Assembly: GCF_000001735.4 (NCBI RefSeq)
Contig: NC_003076.8
Coordinates: 19,967,835-20,031,834 of the forward strand
DNA from: Arabidopsis thaliana
Lineage: Eukaryota > Streptophyta > Magnoliopsida > Brassicales > Brassicaceae
DNA length: 64,000 nt
Direction of reading: 5' to 3'
The notes below the pieces were generated by a model. It was given only the letters and a program-made list of their open reading frames with translations, was not told the DNA's origin and ran no database searches. Positions 11,673-23,530 of this stretch are shown in pieces; within the stretch, counting starts at the first letter, position 1, and each line of letters begins with the position of its first letter. Both the position numbers and the translations under genes were made by a program.

Positions 11673-12318
11673 ATTGGAGAACTGTATTACTCTACAGTCA
11701 TGAGAAACACCGCTCAATTCATCACCGGAATTAACAAAAAGAGTTTGAAATTCAGAATTGTCATCTTTTGTTTCGATCGGATTCCTTATTCGTGTATCTT
11801 CTCCGATTCGATGGGAATTGGCTCTCATGGCAATGGTAATCAAGAGGTTTCGCGTTAATCAAAAGGAGTGAAACGATGGCGTTTTGTATTTGGTGTTTAA
11901 GCAACTTCAGTTCTTACCGTTTTGAGTGTTGATCATTTGTTTGGCAGAGAACTTAAAAGGTTAGATCTTTCTTCTGAAATGATTTCATTATTAATTGTCT
12001 GCTTGTACTTGAATCATGTTAATTATGACTGAGCTTTTCTTCTTGAGGATGAGGAAATCGTAATGGCTAATGCATACAATTTGTCTACTAAAGATTAGTT
12101 GAAGTTGATAATGCTAAGCACGCCACAAGTATATGTCATTATCATATGAATGTTTTGTCACAGAAGATATTGACTTCGTATAATATATATTTTCTAATGC
12201 AACTTGGTAATATTCAATGTCAACCAGTAGTCGTAGTCCTTGTATATATCTGGACAACATCAAACTTTTGCAATGTTTTTGAATCTCTGATTGCTATTTA
12301 TCTTTTGGGCTCAAACCA

Positions 12319-15300
12319 ATGGAAGGAAAGGTGTTCTCTGGTCAAAAACTGATCTTGGTGATGTTACTGTTGGGACATCTACATGGTTTCAGCAGCTGTA
12401 TTGAGAAAGAAAGGAAAGCTTTGTTGGAGCTCAAGAAATTCGTCATGTCAAGGTGCGAAGAATGCGAGTATGACTCTGTTCTCCCTACTTGGACTAATGA
12501 CACAAAGAGCGATTGCTGTCAGTGGGAGAATATTAAGTGCAATCGTACAAGCAGGCGTCTTACGGGACTTTCCCTTTACACATCGTACTACTTAGAGATT
12601 TCTCTTCTAAACCTTTCTTTGCTGCATCCTTTTGAAGAGGTTCGAAGTCTGGACTTATCAAACTCCAGATTAAACGGATTGGTTGATGACGTGGAAGGTA
12701 TAACATCATGCTTTTCCCAATGTCTCTTTCTTACCTATTATGGTCTCCATTTGGAAACATTTTTCCCTGCAATAAAAAAGGTTTGAATTATAGATTCGTG
12801 TAAGTTGATACCGTTTAGAACTATGCCATGAAGAACAAAATTACTGAATTCTGAAGTGTCTGTACAGTTTTAAATTCTCATAATTCTATATTGACATGTA
12901 GATTAGACTCAGACTGTAATGGAACTTATCATAGTTATTAGAGTTTTCGTATACTTTGTTAACAAGAATTTATTTTCTTGCAGGTTATAAAAGCCTAAGG
13001 AGATTAAGAAACCTGCAGATTCTGAATTTCTCTTCAAATGAATTCAACAACAGCATCTTTCCCTTTCTTAATGCTGCTACATCACTTACAACTCTTTCTC
13101 TTCGGCGTAACAATATGTATGGCCCTATTCCCCTTAAAGGTATGTTTCTCCTTCTAGTACACCTACTTATTGCTGATGTATCATTGGTTAGATTGTTTGA
13201 TTTTTATGTAGTATATATACGCTACAATTTGCTGTCTCTTTATTTTCTTATCAGTCTACTATTCTCTTGGACTCCCTTTCAGAACTTAAAAACTTGACAA
13301 ACTTGGAACTGCTGGATCTAAGTGGAAACAGAATTGATGGTTCCATGCCTGTAAGAGGTATCATTTACGTCACTGGTGACTGTCCATATAAAATATGTCT
13401 GTTTCTTTTCTAGAGTAGAACTTTAACACATTTAACCCTCTACATAGTTATTGAAATTATTTATGCCATCTTTAAGAACATCATATCCATATTAATTGTA
13501 GTAGGTGCCTAATTTGCTTTTGGTTTCTTTGTTTTGTGGCAGAGTTTCCTTACTTAAAGAAGCTGAAAGCTTTAGATCTAAGTTCTAATGGAATTTATAG
13601 CTCAATGGAATGGCAAGGCAAGTTTGCTCAAGTTTAACGTTATTTTTTATTTTACTAAGAATGGATGTGAATCCCTTTTCCCAAGATCATTTTTCAAGGT
13701 ATATCCTTTATGTCTTTACGTTATTTCAGGATTAAAGAATTTGACTAACTTGGAAGTCCTGAGTCTTGGTTATAATTATTTCGACGGGCCTATACCAATA
13801 GAAGGTGATCTGTCTTTGCTTCACCTCCAAGATTATCAATATGGGCATCATAACTTTTACTCTGAAAAGTGTCTCATGAATTCTCGAGAGGAATACAACT
13901 ACTCTTATTATTCTCATCATCTTGTTGTTCTCCAAACTTTCTTTTTCGCAGTGTTTTGTGAAATGAAGAATTTGCAGGAGCTTGATCTGAGAGGAATTAA
14001 TTTTGTAGGTCAGCTTCCTCTTTGTTTTGGTAACTTGAACAAGCTACGGTTTCTTGACCTCTCATCAAACCAATTAACTGGAAATATACCACCCAGTTTC
14101 AGTAGCCTCGAGTCCCTCGAATATCTATCATTGTCAGATAATAGCTTTGAAGGCTTTTTCTCGCTCAATCCACTTACCAACCTCACAAAGCTCAAGGTGT
14201 TCATATTTTCATCAAAAGATGATATGGTACAAGTAAAGATTGAAAGTACTTGGCAGCCATTATTTCAACTAAGTGTTCTTGTACTACGACTTTGCAGCTT
14301 GGAGAAAATCCCTAACTTTCTCATGTACCAGAAGAACTTGCATGTCGTTGATCTATCTGGCAATAGAATATCTGGAATCATTCCTACATGGCTTTTGGAG
14401 AATAATCCAGAACTTGAAGTCCTACAGTTGAAGAATAACTCATTCACCATCTTTCAGATGCCTACATCAGTGCATAATTTGCAGGTTTTGGATTTTTCAG
14501 AAAATAATATTGGTGGACTGTTCCCTGATAATTTTGGTCGTGTGCTTCCGAATCTGGTACATATGAATGGCTCCAATAATGGGTTCCAAGGGAATTTCCC
14601 ATCCTCCATGGGTGAAATGTATAATATTTCATTCCTGGACCTGTCTTATAACAATTTATCAGGGGAGTTACCTCAAAGTTTTGTCTCAAGTTGTTTTTCA
14701 TTAAGCATCCTGCAGCTGTCTCACAACAAATTTAGCGGCCATTTTCTTCCAAGACAAACAAACTTCACTTCATTGATCGTGCTGAGAATCAATAACAACT
14801 TATTTACTGGGAAGATCGGAGTTGGTTTGCTTACCTTGGTTGATTTGTGTATACTTGACATGTCCAACAATTTCTTAGAAGGTGAGCTACCACCTTTGCT
14901 TCTGGTATTTGAATATCTTAATTTTCTGGACCTCTCTGGAAATCTATTATCTGGAGCCTTACCATCACATGTTAGTTTGGATAATGTTTTGTTCCTACAC
15001 AACAACAACTTCACAGGGCCAATTCCGGACACATTTTTGGGAAGCATCCAGATACTTGATCTACGGAACAATAAACTCTCTGGGAATATACCGCAGTTTG
15101 TAGATACCCAAGACATCAGTTTTCTTTTGTTGAGGGGGAACAGTTTAACGGGATATATTCCAAGTACGCTTTGTGAATTCAGCAAGATGAGACTTTTAGA
15201 TCTTTCTGATAACAAGCTCAATGGCTTCATACCTTCATGTTTCAATAATTTATCATTTGGACTGGCGAGAAAAGAGGAGATTACTAACTACTATGTTGCA

Positions 15301-16035
15301 GTTGCATTGGAGAGCTTTTACTTGGGATTCTACAAATCCACATTTGTGGTTGAGAATTTCAGGTTAGACTACAGTAACTATTTTGAAATTGATGTAAAAT
15401 TCGCAACCAAGCAAAGGTATGATTCTTATATAGGAGCATTTCAGTTCAGCGAAGGAACACTTAATTCTATGTATGGCTTGGATCTGTCAAGCAATGAATT
15501 AAGTGGTGTTATCCCAGCAGAGCTTGGAGATCTCTTCAAACTAAGAGCCCTGAATTTGTCTCACAATTTCTTGTCGAGTCATATACCGGATAGCTTCTCT
15601 AAATTGCAGGACATTGAGAGCCTTGATCTTTCTTATAACATGTTACAAGGAAGCATTCCTCACCAGTTAACCAACCTCACTTCTCTTGCTATCTTCAACG
15701 TCTCTTACAACAATTTATCAGGCATCATTCCCCAAGGAAAGCAATTTAACACCTTCGACGAGAACAGCTACTTAGGAAATCCTCTTCTCTGTGGACCGCC
15801 AACCGATACAAGCTGTGAAACTAAGAAGAACTCAGAGGAAAATGCCAATGGAGGAGAAGAAGATGACAAAGAAGTTGCTATTGACATGTTGGTCTTCTAT
15901 TGGAGTACTGCTGGAACTTATGTGACTGCATTGATAGGTATTCTTGTACTTATGTGTGTTGATTGTTCTTGGCGTCGAGCATGGCTCCGCCTTGTCGATG
16001 CTTTCATTGCCTCTGCGAAAAGTAAGTTGGCTTAA
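12319..16035 (+). CDS. RLP56: LRR receptor-like protein RLP56
   Basis: Six exons: 12319-12697, 12984-13139, 13283-13357, 13543-13617, 13730-13804 and 13952-16035, all joined in phase 1, giving a 947-aa model. Three consecutive exons are exactly 75 nt, about one LRR each. The protein has a signal peptide, an N-terminal cap with paired cysteines (CCQWENIKC), and many plant-type LRRs (LxxLxLxxNxLxGxIP). A non-LRR island follows around [14 protein letters not shown], then more LRRs, a C-terminal cap (NPLLCGPP), an acidic spacer, a single transmembrane helix and a short basic tail without kinase. RLPs sense extracellular ligands with partner kinases of the SOBIR1/BAK1 type. Intron 4 appears to use a GC donor (AAG|GCAAGT). 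Intron 5 is 147 nt, in frame and free of stops. Published models may differ in these small exons. Confidence 0.87.
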
Positions 16036-17014
16036 AACCATTTCAGCACAGTTCTTACGTCTTCCTTATCAAGCAAAACAGGCTTCAATCCTCTGTCTTT
16101 TTTTGTAAGTATATATGTGCTTTGGATTTTACTTGCTGTGACAGAGGAATGTAAGTTGATGCAGGTTCTCTGTTTCAAAAGATTCGTCTATGTATGGTTA
16201 ATGATCAAATCATTGATAATAAGGTTAAAAAATCTGGTTTAGTTAGTTAAGTGATATTGGTATAAATGGCAATTGGACTTGATTTAAAGGAAAAAAGATA
16301 AACATTTTTCATGCGGGCAGAGACCAAGATCTGTGTTACCTAACTAAAGGACATGTATTATTAATGACTATGGTTTTAATGTTGACATAATTATAATGCT
16401 AGTCTCATTGTGTACAAAAATGATTATTCCCTACTTCTAGAATTGTTTGATGCCCACGGAACTAATGAATTTTTTTTAAAAAAACTCCACTGTTAAATTA
16501 CCAAATACGATTGAAGAGTCAATCAATCCTTAAAATGGCAGCAGAATTAAAGTAGAACATTACAATCTGATGTTGAAAAAGAAAACTAAAAAATAACAAT
16601 TTGACGAAATTTAAACCATTTTTCAATTTAAAGTTAAGTTATATAATTATTTTTTTGACTTGACAAAGATTGTGCTTAACAGATAGGCAAGTCACATTCC
16701 TGTCGCAATAAAGACAAAATCTCAGCACAGAACAATTATTTAAAAATTAAATAAAAAACTAGTAATAACCACCGATTTTTTTTTTTTTTTTCATTCATCT
16801 TCTTACAATTTCCAAAACGTTTTTGATTACCACCAAATCTCACATCATCGAGATACCCAAAATTCATAGGTGTAAAAAAAGAGTAGAAAATGATTGAAAG
16901 AACACAAAAACCAAACAATTACCAAAAAGTACACATTTAGTTTGTTGTTGTTGTTAGTCATCATCATTGCTCTCCAAACCCTAATCATGGTAAGATCCAG
17001 AAGAAAAAAAAGCA
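16036..17014. other. intergenic between RLP56 and GATA16 3' ends
   Basis: Convergent 3' flanks: RLP56 ends at 16035 and GATA16 ends at 17015 on the other strand. AT-rich, T-tract near 16779-16790; no additional gene seen. Confidence 0.6.
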
Positions 17015-17641
17015 CTAAGCGTAAACAGAGCCATAAGAAAGAGCCATGAGTAACACAGCGGCTTGTTCTTCTTCACCAAGCTTCTGTCGTTGCTTCTCCA
17101 CCGTTGATCTCTTCCTTATCCCCAAATCCATCAAACTCTGTTTTAACGATTCACCAAATTTACGGTTTCCGCCGCCAGAACTCGATTTCTTTAATTTCTT
17201 ATTATCTTCTGTTCCTCCTCTTCTCTTCTTTCTGTTTCTGATCCCACACGCGTTACACAACGACTACACAGAACCAAAACCAAAACATATCAGAATCAGA
17301 GATCAGAGACAAGATCAAATGATCAACCTCGATTTTTTCCCCAAAATCAGAGTGAAATTAGGGTTTATGTATGAACCTTTGGACCAACAGGACCACCACG
17401 CCAAAGAGGAGTTTTACTGGTTCCACAATCAGCACAAGTCTTCTTCTTGTCGTTAACACTAGTGTTGTTCTGTTCGATCATATCTTCAGCTCTTGTTTTC
17501 ATGGTTTCTGAATCAACCAATAAGACCTGAAACAAACACAGAAGAGCGATCAGCTTATTATTAGATCATCGTCGTCAGAATCAAAAAATAGAGATCAGAA
17601 GAGAAGCAAATCATTTTTACCTTTTCACTGTGATCTAGCAT
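17015..17641 (-). CDS. GATA16: B-class GATA transcription factor GATA16
   Basis: Three exons, 17641-17621, 17526-17377 and 17263-17015, all joined in phase 0, encode 139 aa. The start MLDHSEK is a 7-codon first exon, supported by clean GT-AG sites and the continuing frame. The zinc finger is C-X2-C-X18-C-X2-C (CADC...CNAC) with LWRGGP and ACGIRNRKKRR, split by intron 2 right after GPVGPK. The C-terminus carries the LLM-domain signature (AVLLMALSYGS) of the GNC/GNL/GATA15-17 clade. These nuclear factors bind GATA motifs and act in greening, light, cytokinin and growth control. A decayed duplicate of exons 1-2 lies at about 23.3-23.5 kb. Confidence 0.93.
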
Positions 17642-18933
17642 TCTGTTAGATCGTCAATTGAAATGGACTTTTGAGGATGTGGTTGAAGTTTGGCGCCGCG
17701 ATCGGGAAAACAGAGATCAAGGAAAGGATCAGAATCAATCTGGTTACTAGGGTTTAGAGAAGATCACGTTTCTTCGCAAATTCACATGCAGAGGACTTGG
17801 AAAGAGTGAAGAAGAGTGTCAGCGAGGAAGAGAGGGTTTTCAAAGGGTCGAACCGACAGAGACAATGATCCAAAGAAAAACCAAACGCGATTATAAATTG
17901 GTTCAGAATTAAACCCTAGGATTTGGTCTTTAAATGACGAAACTGCCCTTTTATTCGTCCCCATTATCAGAAGAAGCCACCCGCCAAAATATGGAATTTT
18001 TGAGGAAAATGTGTATTTTCGCTTATTGTCTGATTTGGTGAAAAGAAAAAGGGCGCCACTTTGACCATTGTTTGATCAGATACGGTAAAGAGTAAGGTTT
18101 CTTCGAATGGTCAATGATGATGATTCACATGTATTTGATCGTAGCCGTTCGTTAACGATCTCTACAAATTTAACGGTTCTTTTCTTCCGTGTGGATTTAA
18201 GGATTTTTTTTTTTTTTTTTTTTTTGGAGTGTACAGCACTAGACAATCATATAAATCTCACAGATAAAAAATGTCATAATTCAATTCTTTTTGTGTAGAT
18301 CAGATTGCAAAGTAAGCAAAATCACAAATTTTTTTTATGTTGGGTGTATGTAAATTTTAAATATAGATGCATTTTGGTTATATCCTAAGTAGAAGATCCA
18401 CTGGGAAACCAAAATTAGTGAAATTTTAGATACTAAAGATAGATGGATTATAAAGAGGAAGAAACAAACAAAGAGAGTGGTAGGGGTTAAGCCATGTAGA
18501 CTACTACTAGATAGAATTCAGACCATATATTATTGGTTTATTCTGCATAGTTCCAAAATAAGAGAGTGTGCTTGTGTGTAATGTTGACTCAACAATTTCC
18601 TGGTCAAAGTGACAATACTCGAAATAAGTTTTAATATTAAAGGCATATCTTTTAATGTAGAAAAACATAAGATTTTGCTCTCTTTTTTTGGACAGCGTAA
18701 ATTTATTTTGTAATTGATTGAGTAGAAAGAAAGGGACTTCTTGGTCTCCCATGGAACCACATTGAGTTTGACCCTTCATAGCAAGCTTTTGGTTACATGT
18801 CGGAGGCTTTTTTTTACTTTATAGTCTCTATTCTCTAATATCAGATTGTGTAGTTTTGAGTTTACTTTTCAACTGAAGTTGAATCCCTCCAACAGGAACT
18901 GCAACTTAGTTCTCTCACAGCTGCAAAACCAGA
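17642..18933. other. GATA16 promoter and spacer
   Basis: Contains the GATA16 5' flank. A 22-base T run occurs at about 18204-18225. Small frames between 18.1 and 18.8 kb lack recognisable features. The right end near 18870-18930 matches the 3' flank of the other importin-alpha copies (the CCAACAGGAACTG motif recurs near 20920 and 23980), so it is part of the duplicated unit. Confidence 0.55.
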
Positions 18934-20262
18934 TCAAAGCCAGATCTCAACATCCTCTACACGCCAGTTTGTCTCCAGAATCTTCAAAGCCTTCTTGTAG
19001 ATCTCCACGCTTTCGTGTTCTTGCAGGTTCTCAATCTTTTTGACTCCTTTCGCATCTTCAATCAGTTGGCGATAACAGTTGACGTCTCCTGTGTTATTTG
19101 CCGCCTCTCCGGCTTTTAAAATGTTTTCCAACCCATCAAGACACACTGAGATGATCATTACATCTGGACATACCAAGAGATCACATAGAAGTTTTGTGCA
19201 ACCCTGCTCCACCAAGTATCTGAACCACACCAGTATATGGAGATTGTGATTTAGTGATCAATAAAAAGCTATATCAAATAGAGAGAAGACAGGGATGTAC
19301 TTGATTTGATTAGGAGAACTACCCACGGTGGCATTTCAAAATGCCCATGCAGCTTCTTTCTTTACGTCAAATTAAGCATGTTGAGCCAGATTGACCAACG
19401 GTGGAATCAAATTTGCATCAATAACCGACTGTTATCATCGGTACAAGAAAGACAACTAGAAAACAATTAGTGATAGCAACATAAGGGTAAATTTGTATAT
19501 GTTCTGCAACAAAAGCTTCTCACCTGAAGTTGTTCTGTAAAGCCTGCAGTGATGCTTGAAATTGTTGAGAAAATTTCTATCTTTATGTATTTCTCATAGT
19601 CTCGAGTAAACAGGTTGGCAAGAATGGGTAAAACACCACAATTGATCACAATCTAAAGAATATGTTCAAAGAGGTTTATTCAGAGCACTTCGTTGTTTGG
19701 TTACAAAATCTAATCGCAACATTGTAAACAAGGAACATATAACAAAGCAAGCACTCCATCCTCTCTACTAAAAGCGGTATAGTGATATAAACATTATGAT
19801 AAACATAGATTTTGACAGTTTTTTTAACTTGATAAAGGATAACTCCACAAGGTGGCAACGTAGGTGGAATATGATTACATACTTGGCTCTGGTGATTATA
19901 TTGTCTAGCTATAGTCCCAATGTTATGAAGTACAGGAGCAAGCACATCTGGGGAAGGGCGTCTGCAAAAGAAGAAAATTGTCAGTCTTCAGTATCTAAAC
20001 CAAACTTGCACAAAGGGTTAAATATGTGTATATATTATGAGAAGTACTAACTGGAGAACTTCAACTAATTTTGGGTCAAAACCAGCTTCAATCACACTTT
20101 GGATAACAGCTTCTGAACCATCACACAGATAGGAAATTGCCAAGCAAACATATCTCAAGACTTCTTCAAGTATGTTTGCAGAATCTTCAAAGCCTTCTTG
20201 TCTACTTCATAGCTTCCGTGTTGTTGCAGGTTCTGAATCTTTTCTATCCCTTTGATCAGAGA
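18934..20262 (-). pseudogene. importin-alpha pseudogene (copy A), 3' exons only, with chimeric 5' end
   Basis: Relative to IMPA-5, exons 10 (19219-18934), 9 (19428-19301), 8 (19652-19524), 7 (19961-19883) and part of 6 (about 20172-20052) are present with splice sites and lengths retained. Exon 9 carries two nonsense codons: TAA at 19374-19372 and TGA at 19338-19336, each one base away from the sense codon in IMPA-5. Upstream of about 20172 the exon 6 homology ends abruptly and continues as a fragment of exon 10 (about 20172-20262, TATGTTTGCAGAATCTTC), so a further copy was deleted and fused here. Exons 1-5 are absent. Shared substitutions (for example VCLAIS for CWALSN) group it with copy B rather than IMPA-5. 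It probably makes no protein. Confidence 0.85.
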
Positions 20263-20287
20263 ACTTTACACGAGTGGCCAGTCTCCA

Positions 20288-20365
20288 TTTCTCAAAACAT
20301 CCAAGAAAGAAAGATTGTAAGTTACAGAAAGAAGCACGTTTCTCAAAACATCCAAGAAAGAAGCA
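20288..20365. repeat. direct repeat with 51-bp spacing
   Basis: TTTCTCAAAACATCCAAGAA occurs at 20288 and again at 20339, a local tandem duplication at the rearranged upstream edge of importin-alpha copy A. Confidence 0.75.
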
Positions 20366-20959
20366 TGTTGCTCTTTTTGAACCTAAACGGTAGCCATTTC
20401 TTTCAATGAAACACAACTGCATGATTAGGACAAATTCCTCAGATAACTAGCAAGAAGCTGGACCGGAGACAAGATCTTAATCTTTAATACATGTGATTAA
20501 GACTCACGATTGGTCCTAATCTCTTGATTAACATTTACGTTCAGGTACATAGCCTATTGCTAGCTGCCGATTCCTTAAGTGTATGCAGCTGAGTTTTTTG
20601 AATACAAGACATATATTACAACTTACTACGTCTAATGATCAAGACATTTCTAAAACCTAGTCACAAATATGCCAAATCTCGAGATCAAACTTCATCTATA
20701 TGAGAGTGAATAAACAAACATATACCCAAATGTCCTAGAGAGATTATATTATCAACTTGGAAAGATGAATAGTAATCAAAAGTTTCATCCATGTCAAGAA
20801 TACCGATGCCCCTACTGTGTAATCCATCACTTGTGCTAGCTTTAGGTTGAATACATGTGAAGGTGGCAAAAAAATCCTACTCTAAGTCTCAAAACTTCAC
20901 AAAACAAAACTGTAGTTGAATCCTCCAACAGGAACTGGAACTGAAAGACAAGATCATCA
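20366..20959. other. spacer between importin-alpha copies A and B
   Basis: No gene recognised. The right end (from about 20905) is the 3' flank of copy B and carries the CCTCCAACAGGAACTGGAAC motif shared with the flanks of the other two copies. Confidence 0.55.
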
Positions 20960-22889
20960 TCACCTTGGAGGCTTTTGTGTCTTCTCATCATCCTCTACAT
21001 CCCAGTATGTCTCCAGAATATTCAAAGCCTTATCGTAGATCTCATTCCTTTCGTGTTTTAGCAGGTTCTTAATCTTTTTCACCCCTTCCGCGGCATCAAT
21101 CAGTTGGCGATAATAGTTCACGTCTCCTCTGTTCTTTTCCGACTCTCCGGCCTTCAAAATGTTTTTCAACCCATACAGACACAGTTTGATGATCATTATA
21201 TCTGGACATACCAGGAGATCACATAGAAGTTTTGTGCAACCCTGCTGCACCAAGTATCTGAATCACACCAATATATGGAGATTGTTACTTGATGATCAAT
21301 CAAAACGCATGAAAAAAGTGATAAAGAGAGAAGACAGGGATGTACTTGATTTGATTAGGCGAACCACCTACGGTGGCCCTTAAAATTACCCGTACAGCTT
21401 CTCTCTTTATGTCCAATTCAGCATTTAGAGCCAGATTGACCGACGATGGAATCAAATTTGCATCAATAAGCAACTGTTATCATCATTGCAAGAAATACAA
21501 ATAGAAAACAATAAGTGATACCACAATTGATTACAGCCTAAAGAATATGTTCAAAAAGGTTTATTCAGAGTCTACGTACTTTGTTGTTTGGTTACAAAAT
21601 CTAATCATAACATTGTAAACAAGGGACATATAACAAAGTAAGCACTGCATCCCTTCTACTAAACATTCTATAGACATTGTGATAAACATAAGCTTTCGAC
21701 AGATTTATCGTTTTTGATAAACGATTACTCCACAAGATGGACAACATAAGTGGAACATGAATTACATACTTGGCTCTGGTGATTATTTCCAGTAACTAGA
21801 GTCCCAATGGTACGAAGTTCAGGAGCAGATAAAACTGGGGAAGGGCGTCTGAAAAAAGAAAAAACTGTCAGCCTTCAGTATCCAAACATGTCAGATGTCA
21901 CAAAGGATTTTGAGAAATACTAACCGGAGAACGCTAACTAGTTTTGGGACAAAACCAGCTTGAATCACACGTTGGATTCCATCTACTGAACCATAACACA
22001 GATGCGAAATTGCCAAGCAAACATATCTCAAGATTTCTTTATCACTTGAATTAAGATGTATTTCAAGTGCAGGCTTCACCTGTTAATCAATGCTTCATAT
22101 GTTGAAAGTATTGGACGCATACAAATAGAGGAAACAGAGAGAGAGAGAATTAAGAAGACCTCGTTGAAGGTAGACGGAGGCATGCCACGACACAAGAAAG
22201 CCAAAGTCCGAATGGCAGCTCTGAGCATCGGCAAGTTAGTATCCTTGTACAGCCTAATCAGCAGTGGCGTCAATGCCCCACATTGAAGAACATAGTCACG
22301 GTGTATTGGATGATAAGCAACATTACCCAGTGCCAATATAGCCTGCAAGAATAATGTCAAAACTCATATCATTCATACTTATCTACTACATAGGTACAAT
22401 CTTTACCTGTCCACGGACATTATCTGTCGAAGAAGCAAGAAGCGTGACTAAGATTGGAACAACCTTGTGATCAACTACCACATCCGGTTTAAAAGCAGCA
22501 ATGATTGCTAGACCGCGAGCTGCTTCAAACTAGAAAAGACCATTGAATATATCACAATCAAAGATTACACTGATCATCGTAAAAAACAATTTGATGGGTT
22601 CTTTTTTTTCTTCTAACTTGAAGCTTAGGGAATTCTTCATTGTGAAGAAGGAAAACGAAACGAGCAACAATTCCAGATCGTATTAGATCTTTTGTACCAA
22701 GAGGCAAGTTTCTTTGCATTCCTGGACAGATATAAGAGCACAAAACTTAAAGAAATGTTAAAAGATGAAATCTTTCAGATCGAAACAGAGGAAGTTTTAT
22801 TTACCATCTGATAGAATCCTGTTGATCTTGATAGCTGAATCAAGCTGTATCAAAGGATCTTTTGAATAAAGGCCATTGGCTAAACTCAT
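20960..22889 (-). CDS. importin-alpha-like ARM-repeat gene (copy B), lacking IBB and NLS-binding residues
   Basis: Exons homologous to IMPA-5 exons 2-7, 9 and 10 lie at 22889-22805, 22721-22618, 22529-22407, 22342-22160, 22079-21925, 21848-21770, 21473-21346 and 21257-20960, with GT-AG sites and matching phases. They join into one open frame of 384 aa starting MSLANGLYSKDP. Exon 1 (IBB domain) is missing. Most of exon 8 is deleted; only a stump at about 21538-21512 remains, and since that exon is 129 nt its loss keeps the frame. Indels against IMPA-5 in exons 3, 4, 5 and 6 are +12, -9, -3 and -9, all multiples of three. The ARM Trp/Asn ladder that grips nuclear localisation signals is almost entirely replaced (see findings). 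It is either a slowly decaying pseudogene or a repurposed ARM protein; expression cannot be judged here. The first ATG follows an in-frame stop. Confidence 0.6.
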
Positions 22890-23264
22890 AGCTGCTGAAA
22901 CTTTGTGTGAGATCGTTTAGAGGAAGCTTGGGTCTTAAGCAACGTGGGTTTTCTCTCTTCTTTGACCTATCCAGAGAAATTTGCAAAACTTGAAGAGAAA
23001 TCTGAGCTGAAATGTGAAAGAGGCAAAGAAATTTTGCAATTCAGTGCAAGAATGCAAACAAGAATGGAGCGAAAATAACAGATGAATTTACTACGACAAT
23101 ATCGTTATCAGAACCGGCTTGTTTGGTTTGATTTAATTTCGACTGAAACCGGTTCAGTTCAACCAAATTGATTCAGTTTGGTTTTGGGTTTAAATCCGGT
23201 TTAATAAAACCCAAATTTCAACATGTTAGGCGTGTTGGTTAGGATCATCGGATCATTGCCAATC
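22890..23264. other. upstream region of importin-alpha copy B
   Basis: No IBB-coding exon can be found here on the minus strand. Pyrimidine/purine-biased sequence and an ACCGGTTCAG-rich patch (about 23115-23210); no other feature. Confidence 0.5.
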
Positions 23265-23530
23265 TCGAATTACCCCCCAAATCGGAGTGAAATTAGGGTT
23301 TATATGTCTAATCACCTTAGCACCACCATGACGAAGACCACGATCAGCACAATTCTTCTTGTGGTTTCTCTGTTCGATCATAACTTGAGCTCTTGCTTTC
23401 ATGGTTTCTGAATTGACCAAGAAGATCTGAAACAAACACAGAAGCAGATCATCATCATTTCCAACAGTTCATCTTCGATCACCCGAATCAGAATCAGATC
23501 ATTTTATCTTCTCACTGTGGTCTAGCATTC
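23265..23530 (-). pseudogene. GATA16-like relic (exons 1-2 only)
   Basis: Exon 1 homology at 23528-23508 still reads MLDHSEK, but its donor GT is changed to AT. Exon 2 homology at 23426-23316 reads VNSETMKARAQVMIEQ, close to GATA16. It is 39 nt shorter (111 versus 150), the second zinc-finger cysteine is Arg (CADR for CADC), and the TPLW core is gone. Exon 3, with the second cysteine pair and LLM domain, is absent. Surrounding intron and flank sequence (AGTGAAATTAGGGTTTAT) also matches GATA16. It is the GATA part of a duplicated GATA-importin block. Confidence 0.85.

Noticed and set aside
11487..11843. 118-codon minus-strand frame
   Set aside because: No recognisable domain or splice context; it covers the site II promoter-like cluster, so a chance frame is more likely.
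14721..15245. 174-codon minus-strand frame inside RLP56
   Set aside because: Antisense shadow of the regular LRR codon pattern; no domain or promoter.
21512..21538. Exon 8 stump of importin-alpha copy B as a usable exon
   Set aside because: Only the first nine or so codons resemble exon 8, followed directly by intron sequence; reading on into exon 9 gives a stop, while skipping it keeps the frame.
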